The notes under the pieces are model-generated. The model made no database searches, was not told where the DNA came from, and saw only the letters and a list, made by a program, of their open reading frames with translations. Both the position numbers and the translations under genes were made by a program. This document shows positions 42,387 to 51,037 of a DNA stretch of 64,000 bases, piece after piece; within the stretch, counting starts at the first letter, position 1, and each line of letters starts with the position of its first letter. This DNA comes from Winogradskyella sediminis (lineage in GTDB: Bacteria; Bacteroidota; Bacteroidia; Flavobacteriales; Flavobacteriaceae): positions 227,606-291,605 of the forward strand of contig NZ_QUNH01000002.1 in NCBI RefSeq assembly GCF_003387355.1, given 5' to 3'.

Positions 42387-43259
42387 ATGAAATATTTTCT
42401 ATTAATTTTTACTTTTTGCACCTTCATTAGTTGCAAGCAATCTACAGAAACAGTTACAAGTTCTGAGATAAAGCCTTCTAAACTTATTTCAATTTTTAAA
42501 GCGTCTAATTCTAATTACCCTAATATCAGTGTGCACCGTGGTGGTAAAGGATTAAAAAATTATCCTGAAAATAGTTTAGAAACTTTAAAATATGTAAACG
42601 ATAGTATATTAGCAGTCTATGAAGTGGATGTGGCACAAACTAAAGATGGACAATTGGTATTACTACACGATAAAACAATTGATAGAACAACTACTGGTAC
42701 CGGAAAAGTAGATGATCTTACTTATAACGAAATAAAGCAATTTAATTTGGTAGATGATCACGGTAATGAAACTACATTTAAAATACCATTGTTCTCAGAT
42801 GTGTTAGCTTGGTGTGTTAAAAACAATGTAATCCTTACCGTTGATATCAAAAAAACGGTAGGTCAAGAAGTGGTTATCGATGCTATTAAATCAGCGAATG
42901 CAGAAGATAATAGTATAATTATTACTTATAATGCGCAGCAGGCAAGTTCAGCGTATCAATTGGCTCCAGAATTATTACTGTCTGTTTCAGCGCGTAATAA
43001 TGAAGAATTTGAACGTTTATTAAACGCCAAGATTCCTACGGAAAATATGTTAGCTTTTACAGGAACACGTTTATCAGAGTCGTCATTGTACCAAAGACTA
43101 CACGATAATAATATTGTGTGTATGTTGGGTACCTTAGGAAACTTGGATAAAAGCGCTGCAGCTAAAGGTGAGGCTCTTTATCGTCAATGGAAAGAGAAAG
43201 GGGTAGATATTATGGCAACCGATCGACCTTTTGAAGTGTTTAAGGCGATTAATAATTAA
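42387..43259 (+). CDS. Glycerophosphodiester phosphodiesterase family lipoprotein
   Basis: The 290-residue protein has a lipoprotein signal (FTFCTFISC, Cys near 16). The GDPD fold is clear: His50 and Arg51 in ISVHRGG, Glu61 in NYPENSLETL, Glu79 and Asp81 in YEVDVAQTKDG, and His94 in LVLLHDKTIDRTTTG. Those are the metal and catalytic residues. It hydrolyses glycerophosphodiesters to glycerol 3-phosphate plus an alcohol in the periplasm or at the outer membrane. It stands alone, 112 bases after the rplI stop. Confidence 0.92.
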   Translation: MKYFLLIFTFCTFISCKQSTETVTSSEIKPSKLISIFKASNSNYPNISVHRGGKGLKNYPENSLETLKYVNDSILAVYEVDVAQTKDGQLVLLHDKTIDRTTTGTGKVDDLTYNEIKQFNLVDDHGNETTFKIPLFSDVLAWCVKNNVILTVDIKKTVGQEVVIDAIKSANAEDNSIIITYNAQQASSAYQLAPELLLSVSARNNEEFERLLNAKIPTENMLAFTGTRLSESSLYQRLHDNNIVCMLGTLGNLDKSAAAKGEALYRQWKEKGVDIMATDRPFEVFKAINN

Positions 43260-43403
43260 GGTTAATTTAAGTATTTATGATTGTGATGTTGAACACCGTC
43301 AAAATATAAGTGAAAAATAGATAGTACAATAAATAATCTCTCGTATCACGTGCGAGAAGAAAAACAGATTTCCACTTCTGTGGAAACGAAATTTAGAGTT
43401 TCG

Positions 43404-43886
43404 ATGAAATATTCAAGATTAACAAAAGAACAATTTGAAGAATTACACCAAGAATTCATCAACTTTTTAGCAACTCAGTCTATTACTGCTGACGAGTGGG
43501 AAGATATTAAAAAAAATAAACCAGAAGCAGCAGAACAAGAACTCGATGTGTTCAGTGATTTAGTCTGGTTTGGAGTATTAAGTAAAGTCAAATACTTAGA
43601 ACATATTTCACCACAACAAATACACCTTTTTGAATGTAACGAAAAGAGTATGCGTTTAATTGCTATTAAAATAGATGTTAAAGATGTGGATTTTACAACT
43701 AAGGAAGGGTTTGAGTGGTTGCGAAATAATCTCTTATCTGATGCGATTGAATTTTTTAATGCTAAAAAAGACTACTCTGACGATAAGCATTTGGATATAT
43801 TTAAAATGATTCAATCTGGCGCTAATATTACTAAAGGTGAATTATTTAACTACTTCGCTAATTTAATTAAAGGAAGTGGTAACTAA
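43404..43886 (+). CDS. DUF6495 family protein
   Basis: The ATG at 43404 gives 160 residues beginning MKYSRLTKEQFEELHQEFINFLATQSI; a GTG at 43350 would add 18 residues that look unrelated. The middle contains AEQELDVFSDLVWFGVLSKVKYLEHISPQQIHLFEC, the conserved core of a family I recognise as restricted to Flavobacteriia (DUF6495). It is cytosolic, helical and acidic. The function is unknown; the neighbours give no clue. Confidence 0.72.
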   Translation: MKYSRLTKEQFEELHQEFINFLATQSITADEWEDIKKNKPEAAEQELDVFSDLVWFGVLSKVKYLEHISPQQIHLFECNEKSMRLIAIKIDVKDVDFTTKEGFEWLRNNLLSDAIEFFNAKKDYSDDKHLDIFKMIQSGANITKGELFNYFANLIKGSGN

Positions 43887-44054
43887 GTTCTAGCCATAAG
43901 ATGCGCACTGTTATTGCCAACATGATTTTTTTAACCATAAGTCAGTCTTAAGTGTTGAGAGTTTGGCTTTAACCAAGCATTATGATACGTTGGTAAGCAC
44001 CTTAAAATGAATAAGATTTAGTACTGTCATCTACATAAAGTTAGGCGGCAAAAA

Positions 44055-45296
44055 TTATTCATAGCGTAACGATTCAATAGGATCTAATCTCGCTGCCTTG
44101 GTGGCAGGATATAACCCCGAAACTATAGCGACAATAAAAGCAATACTGGTGGCCCAAATCATCGCGACCCATGGTGTTGAAAATTCCAAGTCAAAGCCAT
44201 TAGCAACGGCTAAACCTATTAAAATACCTAATGCGATTCCTAATAGACCGCCAAGCTGACCAATAATAATCGTTTCCATAAAAAATTGAAATGCTATAGT
44301 TTTACTCTTAGCACCAAGGGCTTTTCTTACACCGATTTCTCTAGTGCGTTCGCTTACCGAAACCAGCATAATATTCATTAAAGCAATTGTAGATCCGAAA
44401 ATTGTAATAATACTAATAATCCAAGCCGCAATATACAGAGCTGCTGTGTTTTGAGCCACTTGGTTCAACAAATCATCACTACCAGTGATGCCAAAATCAT
44501 TTTTTTCAATAGGATTGAGACCTCTTATATTCCTAAATGTTATTATCGCATCATCTTTTGCGGCATCGAGCATATCTCCTTTATCTACTTTGACACTGAG
44601 GTTGTAATTAATATTGGCATTCGTAAAAATAGAACGTGCTTTTTTTAAAGGCATGATCACTCTTAAATCTTGATTATTCCCAAACGTTGAACCCTTTTCT
44701 TTTAATACTCCTACCACTTTAAATTTGGAACCTCTAACACTAACAGTTTTACCAATAGGATTATCATCCGCAAATAATGCTTTGTGCAAATCGCTACCTA
44801 TGACACAGACGGAGTTACCGTTCTGTGCATCAAATACATTGATAGAGCGACCGTAAGCTATTTCTAAACCAGAGTTTTCAATAAAATATTCATTAGCACC
44901 AATCACAGCGACTTCCGGATCTGTTTTTTTACTTTCATATTTTACTTCGGCTGTAGACGTTCCGAAAAAAGAAACGGCTACTTTGGTAAAAGGAAAGGTG
45001 TAATTCTCTTCAAATTCCTTAACATTTCTGTAGCTAATTACAGGATTTATTTTCTGACGCTCTCTACTGCTCTGACGTTGTGCTGTAAATTCATAACGCT
45101 GAAAATTAAAAGTATTAGAACCCATAGATAAAAAATTCCCAGTAATGGTGTTTTCTAACGCAGACACACCACTTAAAATACCCACCAAAGCCATAATGCC
45201 AATAGCGATAATTAAAACGGTTAAAATGGTTCTTAATAATTGACTTCGTATAGAGTCGAAAGCAATTCTAATAGTCTCTTTAGCTAATGAAAACAT
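44055..45296 (-). CDS. ABC transporter permease, MacB/FtsX type
   Basis: The 413-residue protein has four membrane spans: one near the N-terminus (about 20-42) and three near the C-terminus (about 290-400). The N-terminal LRTILTVLIIAIGIMALVGILSG is followed by a large periplasmic MacB-like domain (about 45-280). The conserved FtsX segment is ERTREIGVRKALGAKSKTIAFQFFMETIIIG and the end is GLYPATKAARLDPIESLRYE. It works by mechanotransmission with an ATPase partner that is not adjacent here. The substrate is unknown. Confidence 0.9.
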   Translation of the reverse strand: MFSLAKETIRIAFDSIRSQLLRTILTVLIIAIGIMALVGILSGVSALENTITGNFLSMGSNTFNFQRYEFTAQRQSSRERQKINPVISYRNVKEFEENYTFPFTKVAVSFFGTSTAEVKYESKKTDPEVAVIGANEYFIENSGLEIAYGRSINVFDAQNGNSVCVIGSDLHKALFADDNPIGKTVSVRGSKFKVVGVLKEKGSTFGNNQDLRVIMPLKKARSIFTNANINYNLSVKVDKGDMLDAAKDDAIITFRNIRGLNPIEKNDFGITGSDDLLNQVAQNTAALYIAAWIISIITIFGSTIALMNIMLVSVSERTREIGVRKALGAKSKTIAFQFFMETIIIGQLGGLLGIALGILIGLAVANGFDLEFSTPWVAMIWATSIAFIVAIVSGLYPATKAARLDPIESLRYE

Positions 45297-45401
45297 AGTT
45301 TTTTGTCGCGTTAATGGAGTTATTCTAAGTATAAGACTACTTAAGTAGCATAAAGTTACTATAAATTCTAATTATCTTAGTAAGACCTCTAAAAATTATA
45401 A

Positions 45402-45575
45402 TATTTTTGTGATGTTATTCTCTAAACTTTACGGTTTTTAGAATAGCGTCGTACAGAGGATAGTTAAAGAGTTTTTTAGAGAAAAATATCTTGAAACCAA
45501 TTGTTGTTTCAGCTATGCTTAAGATTAAAACTAAAGTTTCACTTAAAGAGACTCCCAATGTTGTGGGAGATTAAT
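45402..45575 (+). promoter_or_regulatory. hisS promoter box and structured 5' leader
   Basis: TATTTTTG (45402-45409) fits a -7 box, though no TTG is at the right distance. The leader of about 160 bases has three inverted pairs: TCTCTAAA (45419-45426) with TTTAGAGA (45475-45482), TGAAAC (45492-45497) with GTTTCA (45506-45511), and CTCCCA (45552-45557) with TGGGAG (45564-45569). The last hairpin ends 6 bases before the ATG, where it could affect ribosome access. Confidence 0.45.
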
Positions 45576-47276
45576 ATGGCACAAAAACCGAGTATCCCAA
45601 AAGGCACCAGAGATTTTAACGCTAGCGACGTTGCAAAGCGTACTTATATTATGGAAACGATAAAAGAGCAATTTCAAATTTATGGCTTTCAACCTATTGA
45701 AACTCCAAGTTTTGAAAACTCTGATACTTTAATGGGAAAATACGGAGACGAAGGAGATCGCTTGATTTTTAAGATTTTGAATAGTGGAGACTATCTAAGT
45801 AAATACAAAGATTCAATTATAAAATTGATTTTATCAGTTTTGAAAAAGAATCAAGAGTATTTATTAAAAATGAAAGATGATATTGCTGACGAAGAAATAT
45901 TAAATTTTAAAAATATTACAACTAATGAAATAAGAAAAATAGCTTCTAGCGAAATAGGAAAAATAGTAATTGAAGTACTAGGTGAGGAAAAATATGATAA
46001 TAATGAAGAGAAAAATGATGATTTTTTAAATATTATTCTTAAAGAAGTTTCAACAAAAGGCGACTATTTGTTAAAGTTTATTGAATTTAATAGAGAAGAA
46101 TTATATATTGAGGCAACGAAAATTTTTGAGAAACATTCTGAATTTATTGATTCAAAATATTTAAGTCCATATATTTCAGAAAAAGCCCTTCGTTACGATC
46201 TCACAGTGCCTTTTGCACGATATGTGGTGCAACACCAAAATGACATTGAATTCCCGTTTAAACGTTACCAAATTCAACCAGTTTGGCGTGCAGACCGTCC
46301 GCAAAAAGGCCGTTTTAGAGAGTTCTATCAATGTGATGCAGATGTGGTTGGTTCTAAGTCTTTGTTTCAAGAAGTAGAATTTGTACAATTATATGATGCG
46401 GTGTTTTCAGCATTAAAATTAGAAGGTGTTACCATAAAAATTAACAATCGTAAAATCTTATCTGGTATTGCAGAAGTGATTGGCGCACAAGATAAATTGA
46501 TCGATTTTACAGTAGCTTTAGATAAGTTAGATAAAATTGGTGAAGATAAGGTGAAAGAAGAAATGCGAGGTAAAGGTATTTCTGAAGATGGAATAACTAA
46601 ACTTCAACCTTTATTTACGTTAAAAGGCGAGTTCGGTGAGCAAATTGAAAGTTTAAAATCTATTTTAAGTGCTTCAGAAATTGGTTTAAAAGGTATTGAA
46701 GAACTCGAATTTATAAATACAGCCATTTCCAACTTAGAATTAAAAACAGCAATACTACAGCTCGATGTGACTTTAGCAAGAGGACTAAATTATTATACAG
46801 GTGCTATTTTTGAAGTGTCAGCACCACATGGAGTAAAAATGGGATCCATTGGTGGTGGTGGTCGTTATGACGATCTTACTGGGATTTTCGGACTTAAAGA
46901 TATGAGTGGAGTTGGGATTAGTTTCGGACTCGATCGTATTTATTTGGTGCTAGAAGAATTAAATTTGTTTCCATCTACTATTACAGAATCTACTAAAGTA
47001 CTCTTTATTAATTTTGGGCAAGATGAAGCTATGTTTAGCTTAAATGCAGTAACCAAATTAAGGCAAGCCCAAGTGAAAGCAGAATTGTTTCCAGATGCTG
47101 CGGTTTCTGGGAAGCAACGAAAAAAACAAATGAATTACGCTAACCGTCGTAACATTCCGTTTGTAGTTATTATGGGAGAAGAAGAATTAAAATCTGAAAT
47201 GTATACCTTAAAAAATATGGTTTCTGGTGAGCAACAAACAGTAAATTTTGATCAACTCTTAAGCCTGTTAAAATAA
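45576..47276 (+). CDS. hisS: Histidyl-tRNA synthetase with a large inserted segment
   Basis: The ATG at 45576 ([14 protein letters not shown]) is the natural start; an upstream in-frame codon at 45501 would add 25 residues in the leader. The 566-residue class II synthetase charges tRNA-His. Motif 1 lies around 25-55, motif 2 contains FRE near 250 ([17 protein letters not shown]), the HisA loop is [15 protein letters not shown], and motif 3 is [11 protein letters not shown]. The anticodon domain is at the end. Between NSGDYLSK (about 75) and [14 protein letters not shown] (about 197) lies a Lys/Glu/Ile-rich, AT-rich insert of about 120 residues, absent from HisRS of usual length (about 425-460). 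Confidence 0.95.
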   Translation: MAQKPSIPKGTRDFNASDVAKRTYIMETIKEQFQIYGFQPIETPSFENSDTLMGKYGDEGDRLIFKILNSGDYLSKYKDSIIKLILSVLKKNQEYLLKMKDDIADEEILNFKNITTNEIRKIASSEIGKIVIEVLGEEKYDNNEEKNDDFLNIILKEVSTKGDYLLKFIEFNREELYIEATKIFEKHSEFIDSKYLSPYISEKALRYDLTVPFARYVVQHQNDIEFPFKRYQIQPVWRADRPQKGRFREFYQCDADVVGSKSLFQEVEFVQLYDAVFSALKLEGVTIKINNRKILSGIAEVIGAQDKLIDFTVALDKLDKIGEDKVKEEMRGKGISEDGITKLQPLFTLKGEFGEQIESLKSILSASEIGLKGIEELEFINTAISNLELKTAILQLDVTLARGLNYYTGAIFEVSAPHGVKMGSIGGGGRYDDLTGIFGLKDMSGVGISFGLDRIYLVLEELNLFPSTITESTKVLFINFGQDEAMFSLNAVTKLRQAQVKAELFPDAAVSGKQRKKQMNYANRRNIPFVVIMGEEELKSEMYTLKNMVSGEQQTVNFDQLLSLLK

Positions 47277-47311
47277 AGAAAGCCTCAGCTTTTTATAAAC
47301 TGAGACTTTCT
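47277..47311. terminator. Terminator between hisS and the convergent LamG gene
   Basis: AGAAAGCCTCAG (47277-47288) and CTGAGACTTTCT (47300-47311) form a 12-bp stem with one mismatch and an 11-base loop containing TTTTT. It serves the convergent pair. Confidence 0.7.
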
Positions 47312-47335
47312 AATCACTAACTAAAAACAATTAAT

Positions 47336-50300
47336 CTAATCAACTATAATTTTCTTTGTTATTGCTGTACCTGTATTGGTTTGTAAAGTGACGATATAAG
47401 TACCTGCACTTAAATTTTGTATCGGGTATTCGGTATAACGTTGGGTTTTAATATTAGGTATGGTAGATACAGACTGGCCTAACATATTAAATACCTTCAT
47501 GGTGTTTGTTCGGTGTTGGTTGGGGTTGATGACTACAATGCTGTCTATGTTATTAGCGTATAATACATCAATACCGATAAGGTTGTGGTCTTCAAGACTT
47601 AAATCTTCTTGTATTCCAAATGTTATGGCAAAGCGATTGAGATACGTTCCGCTTAGTAAGAAAATATCGTAACTACCATTTCTTAAATCATGATATATGT
47701 CAAGTTCGTTATCATGTAAATAGATATCAATAGTACTAGGTACGTTTTCTAAAGCATCTATCATTATAGAATTGATGCCATTGGTATTGGTCTTAATTCC
47801 TATGGGATAGCGTGTTGTGGTTTCTGTTTCATTACTGGCCTGAATAATATAATGGTCTTCATTAATAACCCAAAACATATCATCTATTTGTTGTTCATTC
47901 ATTTCACCATCATAAGCCCAATCGATTCCAGGCGTTGCATTTTCATCTATAGTTAATAATAGCTGACGCCGAATTGTATTTACAGAACTAAAACCTATTC
48001 TAAATTTCATTCTAAGGTCTTCTAATGCCGTTGCCATGCTATTAGTGCTGTTAGAGTTTCGCATGTATACAGATTCTTGTCCCTCTTTTTTAAAGACGCG
48101 TTGTCTATTGTTAAATTGAAGTGTTCCTGTATGCTTTCCTGTTACAAAAAATCCTTGACCCACAGGAATATAACGTCCTGGTGCTTTAGTGGGCTCACCA
48201 TCAGATTCTAAAAGCTGAAGACTATTGCCTTTATAGGCTGCAGCTACGGATCCAGAGTAGTTATATGTAGCATAGCCACCATCGTATTCTTGTATAGAGT
48301 GAGAACCGCCTGCCCAATGATTCCAAAAATAGAGTGTACCACTGATTAATGCAGGGCTGTTTGTACCCACATCTGGTCCATTATCTTTAATAAATTGTAA
48401 TGCGTCTATGGCAGAAGGGTATGGGTTGCCCACTAAATAATCGTTATCTGGAAGTACCGATATATTAACATCACCATTGTTGGGTTGACCAGAAAACACG
48501 TAGTTCTGAGGTGTAGAAACAGAACCAGTTCCAGGTCCTTTCATAGTAAAACCTTCTCCAGGTAAAATAGAACCTGTACGTCTAATATGTTGCCATGTAG
48601 AATAGCTATTATTAGAAGCGTTGGTGTATTTCCAAATCCAATAATCAGCAATGGTAATAGGATGTGTTGGAGCTCCGTTATATCCAGAAGATGAAAAATT
48701 AATCGCTTCCGGATTGTCAGAATAGGTGCCATCTTTTAATACATCCATAATTCTAAAACTTTCCATTTCAGAATTGATCTGTTTTACTGGAGAAGACCAA
48801 TAATTGTAGGTAAATGTGTCAGCAGTACCTTGTTGATCGCGTTCTATATAGCCATTGTGCAGAACATCTAAATCACTTTGTAATGTTTGTATAAGTTGTG
48901 ATTCTCCTTCCAAATCTATTTTTCCTTGAAGCTTTAAGTAGTGCGAAACCGTTAAACCTTGTCCGGTAGAGGAGGAGTTTTCGCCAGTAAGCTGTAATGT
49001 ATTGGCCTCAACAAATAAGGCTAAGACTGTTCTATTTTGATTATTTTGAGTTGGTAAAAACAAATTATCCATAGATAAATTGTGCGTGGTTTTTACAATA
49101 TTCCAATCTATAGTGGTATTTGGATTGACAATAGAAGCTGAACCTGGAATATATTGCATGGTTCCATTTTTCCAAGTGGTTTGATTGTTCCAATCTCCAT
49201 GTTCTTTTGATCTGTAAGGCAGTGGAACCGTTTCTTTATCTACGGTGAGGTTGCGTACAAGACGACCGTTATGGTGGTGATTAGAAGCATCAATAGTATT
49301 TTTAAAGGTGAAATGGCGCATAGGATAATAAGCTGCTAAATCTGACCAGAGTAAAGTCTGAATATCATTTTTGGAAATGTTTGATGTTTCTTTACCAATA
49401 ACATGCCCTGAATCATTTGCTATTTCCTGATTCATCATAAAACGCAATTGTTTTTCAGTTAGGCAAGTGTTCCAAATGCGAACCTCATCGATATGACCTT
49501 TAAAATGTTGAGAAGGAACTGCGTTACCTGCAGCAGCAATATAAAGTGAGGCATCCGTTTCTATAGGAGCCGTTCTTTCGGCAGTGCTATCTAATACTCC
49601 ATCAATAAAAATAGAGACTGTAGAACCATTATAAGTGACAGCAATATGATGCCATTGCTGCTCTGGTATGGAAGTATATGAAGTTAGCAATTGATTGCTA
49701 TTGTTTTTCCATGTCATTTGAATCTTATGTGCAGACGTCAATGTTAAATCGAATCCTTTGGAAAAAGGCACATCCCTTTTAGAAAGTATAGACATCGTAC
49801 CACTGTCTTCAGCATTATGTTTTATCCAAGCGGAAAGCGTAAAGCCATTAGGATTTAAATCCGTTGTATTTTTTGCATCGATATAGCTGTCTACACCATT
49901 AAAATAAATGGAGCGTTCTTTAATGATTTGCGGTGAAAAGCCAAAGGTGATGTATGAAGTTCTACTAAAACGATATGCTGTTTCTAAATTATGAGCCTCA
50001 TTTAAAGTCATAATTCTAAAATCGACATGAGAATCAAAAGTGTCTGAATCGGAAATAAGCATATAATAATGTCCAGGTACTCCATTGTTTCTTATAATAT
50101 GTTGTGGAATTTGAAGTCGAACATTTGGCACTGTGTCATCCACACGAACAAATTTCCAAATACGTTGTAAAGGCATATAAGAAACTGTTGTGTTAATTTC
50201 CGAAGAAATATCAGCACTTAAGTCGGTTGTTATAGGATAAGCGGCTGCACGTAGTTGAGCTCCGTTATTTCCCCAATATACTATAGGGTTAATGGTGTTT

Positions 50301-50587
50301 AAATCATTTGAATTGTGATTGTTATCGGTGTTAGGCGTAACTAAACTTACGTGTAATACATCACGAGAAGATGGTGCGTTGGTACTGTTTTCTATAGTAG
50401 ACTGTAGGACGCTTGTAGTGTTATTACGATGTATTATTGATGGTTGGTGATTATAGTTAGCTAATTGAGCCCCATCTAATTCAGCACTGTATTGTGTATC
50501 AGTAATTTCTCTCTGGTTTAGCTGTTGTGCAAAACTAGAGGAGAATACCATGAGCAATAAATTAAAAATGAGTGCAATATTTTTCAT
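47336..50587 (-). CDS. T9SS-exported LamG-domain surface protein
   Basis: The 1083-residue protein has a signal peptide (IFNLLLMVFSSSFAQ). Near residues 228-375 is a concanavalin-A-like LamG domain (YFNGVDSYIDAKNT, LSAWIKHNAEDSG, WHHIAVTYNGSTVSIFIDGVLD, GHIDEVRIWNT). The middle (about 460-850) is a beta-rich region in which short conserved sequences (SVLPDNDYLVGNPYPSAID) match other T9SS proteins. The C-terminus is a type A sorting domain (MKVFNMLGQSVST; IQNLSAGTYIVTLQT; TKKIIVD). It is probably a carbohydrate- or protein-binding surface protein. Confidence 0.88.
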   Translation of the reverse strand: MKNIALIFNLLLMVFSSSFAQQLNQREITDTQYSAELDGAQLANYNHQPSIIHRNNTTSVLQSTIENSTNAPSSRDVLHVSLVTPNTDNNHNSNDLNTINPIVYWGNNGAQLRAAAYPITTDLSADISSEINTTVSYMPLQRIWKFVRVDDTVPNVRLQIPQHIIRNNGVPGHYYMLISDSDTFDSHVDFRIMTLNEAHNLETAYRFSRTSYITFGFSPQIIKERSIYFNGVDSYIDAKNTTDLNPNGFTLSAWIKHNAEDSGTMSILSKRDVPFSKGFDLTLTSAHKIQMTWKNNSNQLLTSYTSIPEQQWHHIAVTYNGSTVSIFIDGVLDSTAERTAPIETDASLYIAAAGNAVPSQHFKGHIDEVRIWNTCLTEKQLRFMMNQEIANDSGHVIGKETSNISKNDIQTLLWSDLAAYYPMRHFTFKNTIDASNHHHNGRLVRNLTVDKETVPLPYRSKEHGDWNNQTTWKNGTMQYIPGSASIVNPNTTIDWNIVKTTHNLSMDNLFLPTQNNQNRTVLALFVEANTLQLTGENSSSTGQGLTVSHYLKLQGKIDLEGESQLIQTLQSDLDVLHNGYIERDQQGTADTFTYNYWSSPVKQINSEMESFRIMDVLKDGTYSDNPEAINFSSSGYNGAPTHPITIADYWIWKYTNASNNSYSTWQHIRRTGSILPGEGFTMKGPGTGSVSTPQNYVFSGQPNNGDVNISVLPDNDYLVGNPYPSAIDALQFIKDNGPDVGTNSPALISGTLYFWNHWAGGSHSIQEYDGGYATYNYSGSVAAAYKGNSLQLLESDGEPTKAPGRYIPVGQGFFVTGKHTGTLQFNNRQRVFKKEGQESVYMRNSNSTNSMATALEDLRMKFRIGFSSVNTIRRQLLLTIDENATPGIDWAYDGEMNEQQIDDMFWVINEDHYIIQASNETETTTRYPIGIKTNTNGINSIMIDALENVPSTIDIYLHDNELDIYHDLRNGSYDIFLLSGTYLNRFAITFGIQEDLSLEDHNLIGIDVLYANNIDSIVVINPNQHRTNTMKVFNMLGQSVSTIPNIKTQRYTEYPIQNLSAGTYIVTLQTNTGTAITKKIIVD

Positions 50588-51037
50588 CAGATTTGGGTTG
50601 GAATGAAATTATTATGGCGCTAATATAGAATAATTTTTCAATTTTCATCCACAAAACGCAAATAAATCCGACAAAATACATATTTTGTTGTGATTTTATA
50701 GTTGTAATAGTCATCCAAAGCGGAGCAAAATCGAACGTATTACTTAGTAATAATAGTAATTGGGAACATTTGGATTTGGAAAAATAAAGACTGTGTGGAT
50801 TATGTTTATTTCTAATACAATATAAGCTAAAGAACATTTTTAATTATAGCAGTAAAAAATCATATTTAATTAGTCGGTTGGACAGGTGTAATGTGCTGAT
50901 TGATGCGTCATTATTTTACAAAAAGTGTAATTCATAGTGATTTCAATAGTCTTGTCGAAAAATGTTAAAGTTTAATATTGACTTAACAAGATTTTAACTA
51001 CATTGAAAATCTTTAAGTAATTAGCTATTACGTGTTT
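50588..51037. other. Intergenic region of 450 bases between divergent surface-protein genes
   Basis: No gene with family support is seen. A minus-strand open frame at 50562-50837 has no recognisable features and runs into the LamG gene, so it is not called. The region must hold the promoters of the two divergent surface-protein genes, but no site fits the consensus well. Confidence 0.6.

Noticed and set aside
43887-44054. Small gene or RNA between DUF6495 and the ABC permease
   Set aside because: All frames are short and no tRNA-like or hairpin structure is evident.
45552-45569. tRNA-His anticodon mimic (TTGTG) in the hisS leader
   Set aside because: The TTGTG spans loop and stem of the hairpin and would not be displayed as an anticodon loop; five bases are easily met by chance.
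45798-46161. Intein in HisRS
   Set aside because: No Cys/Ser start, no block B histidine or His-Asn end, and too short; the segment looks like a helical insert.
50562-50837. Minus-strand frame of 91 codons upstream of the LamG gene
   Set aside because: Composition is not protein-like, it overlaps the LamG signal region in another frame and has no homologue that I recognise.
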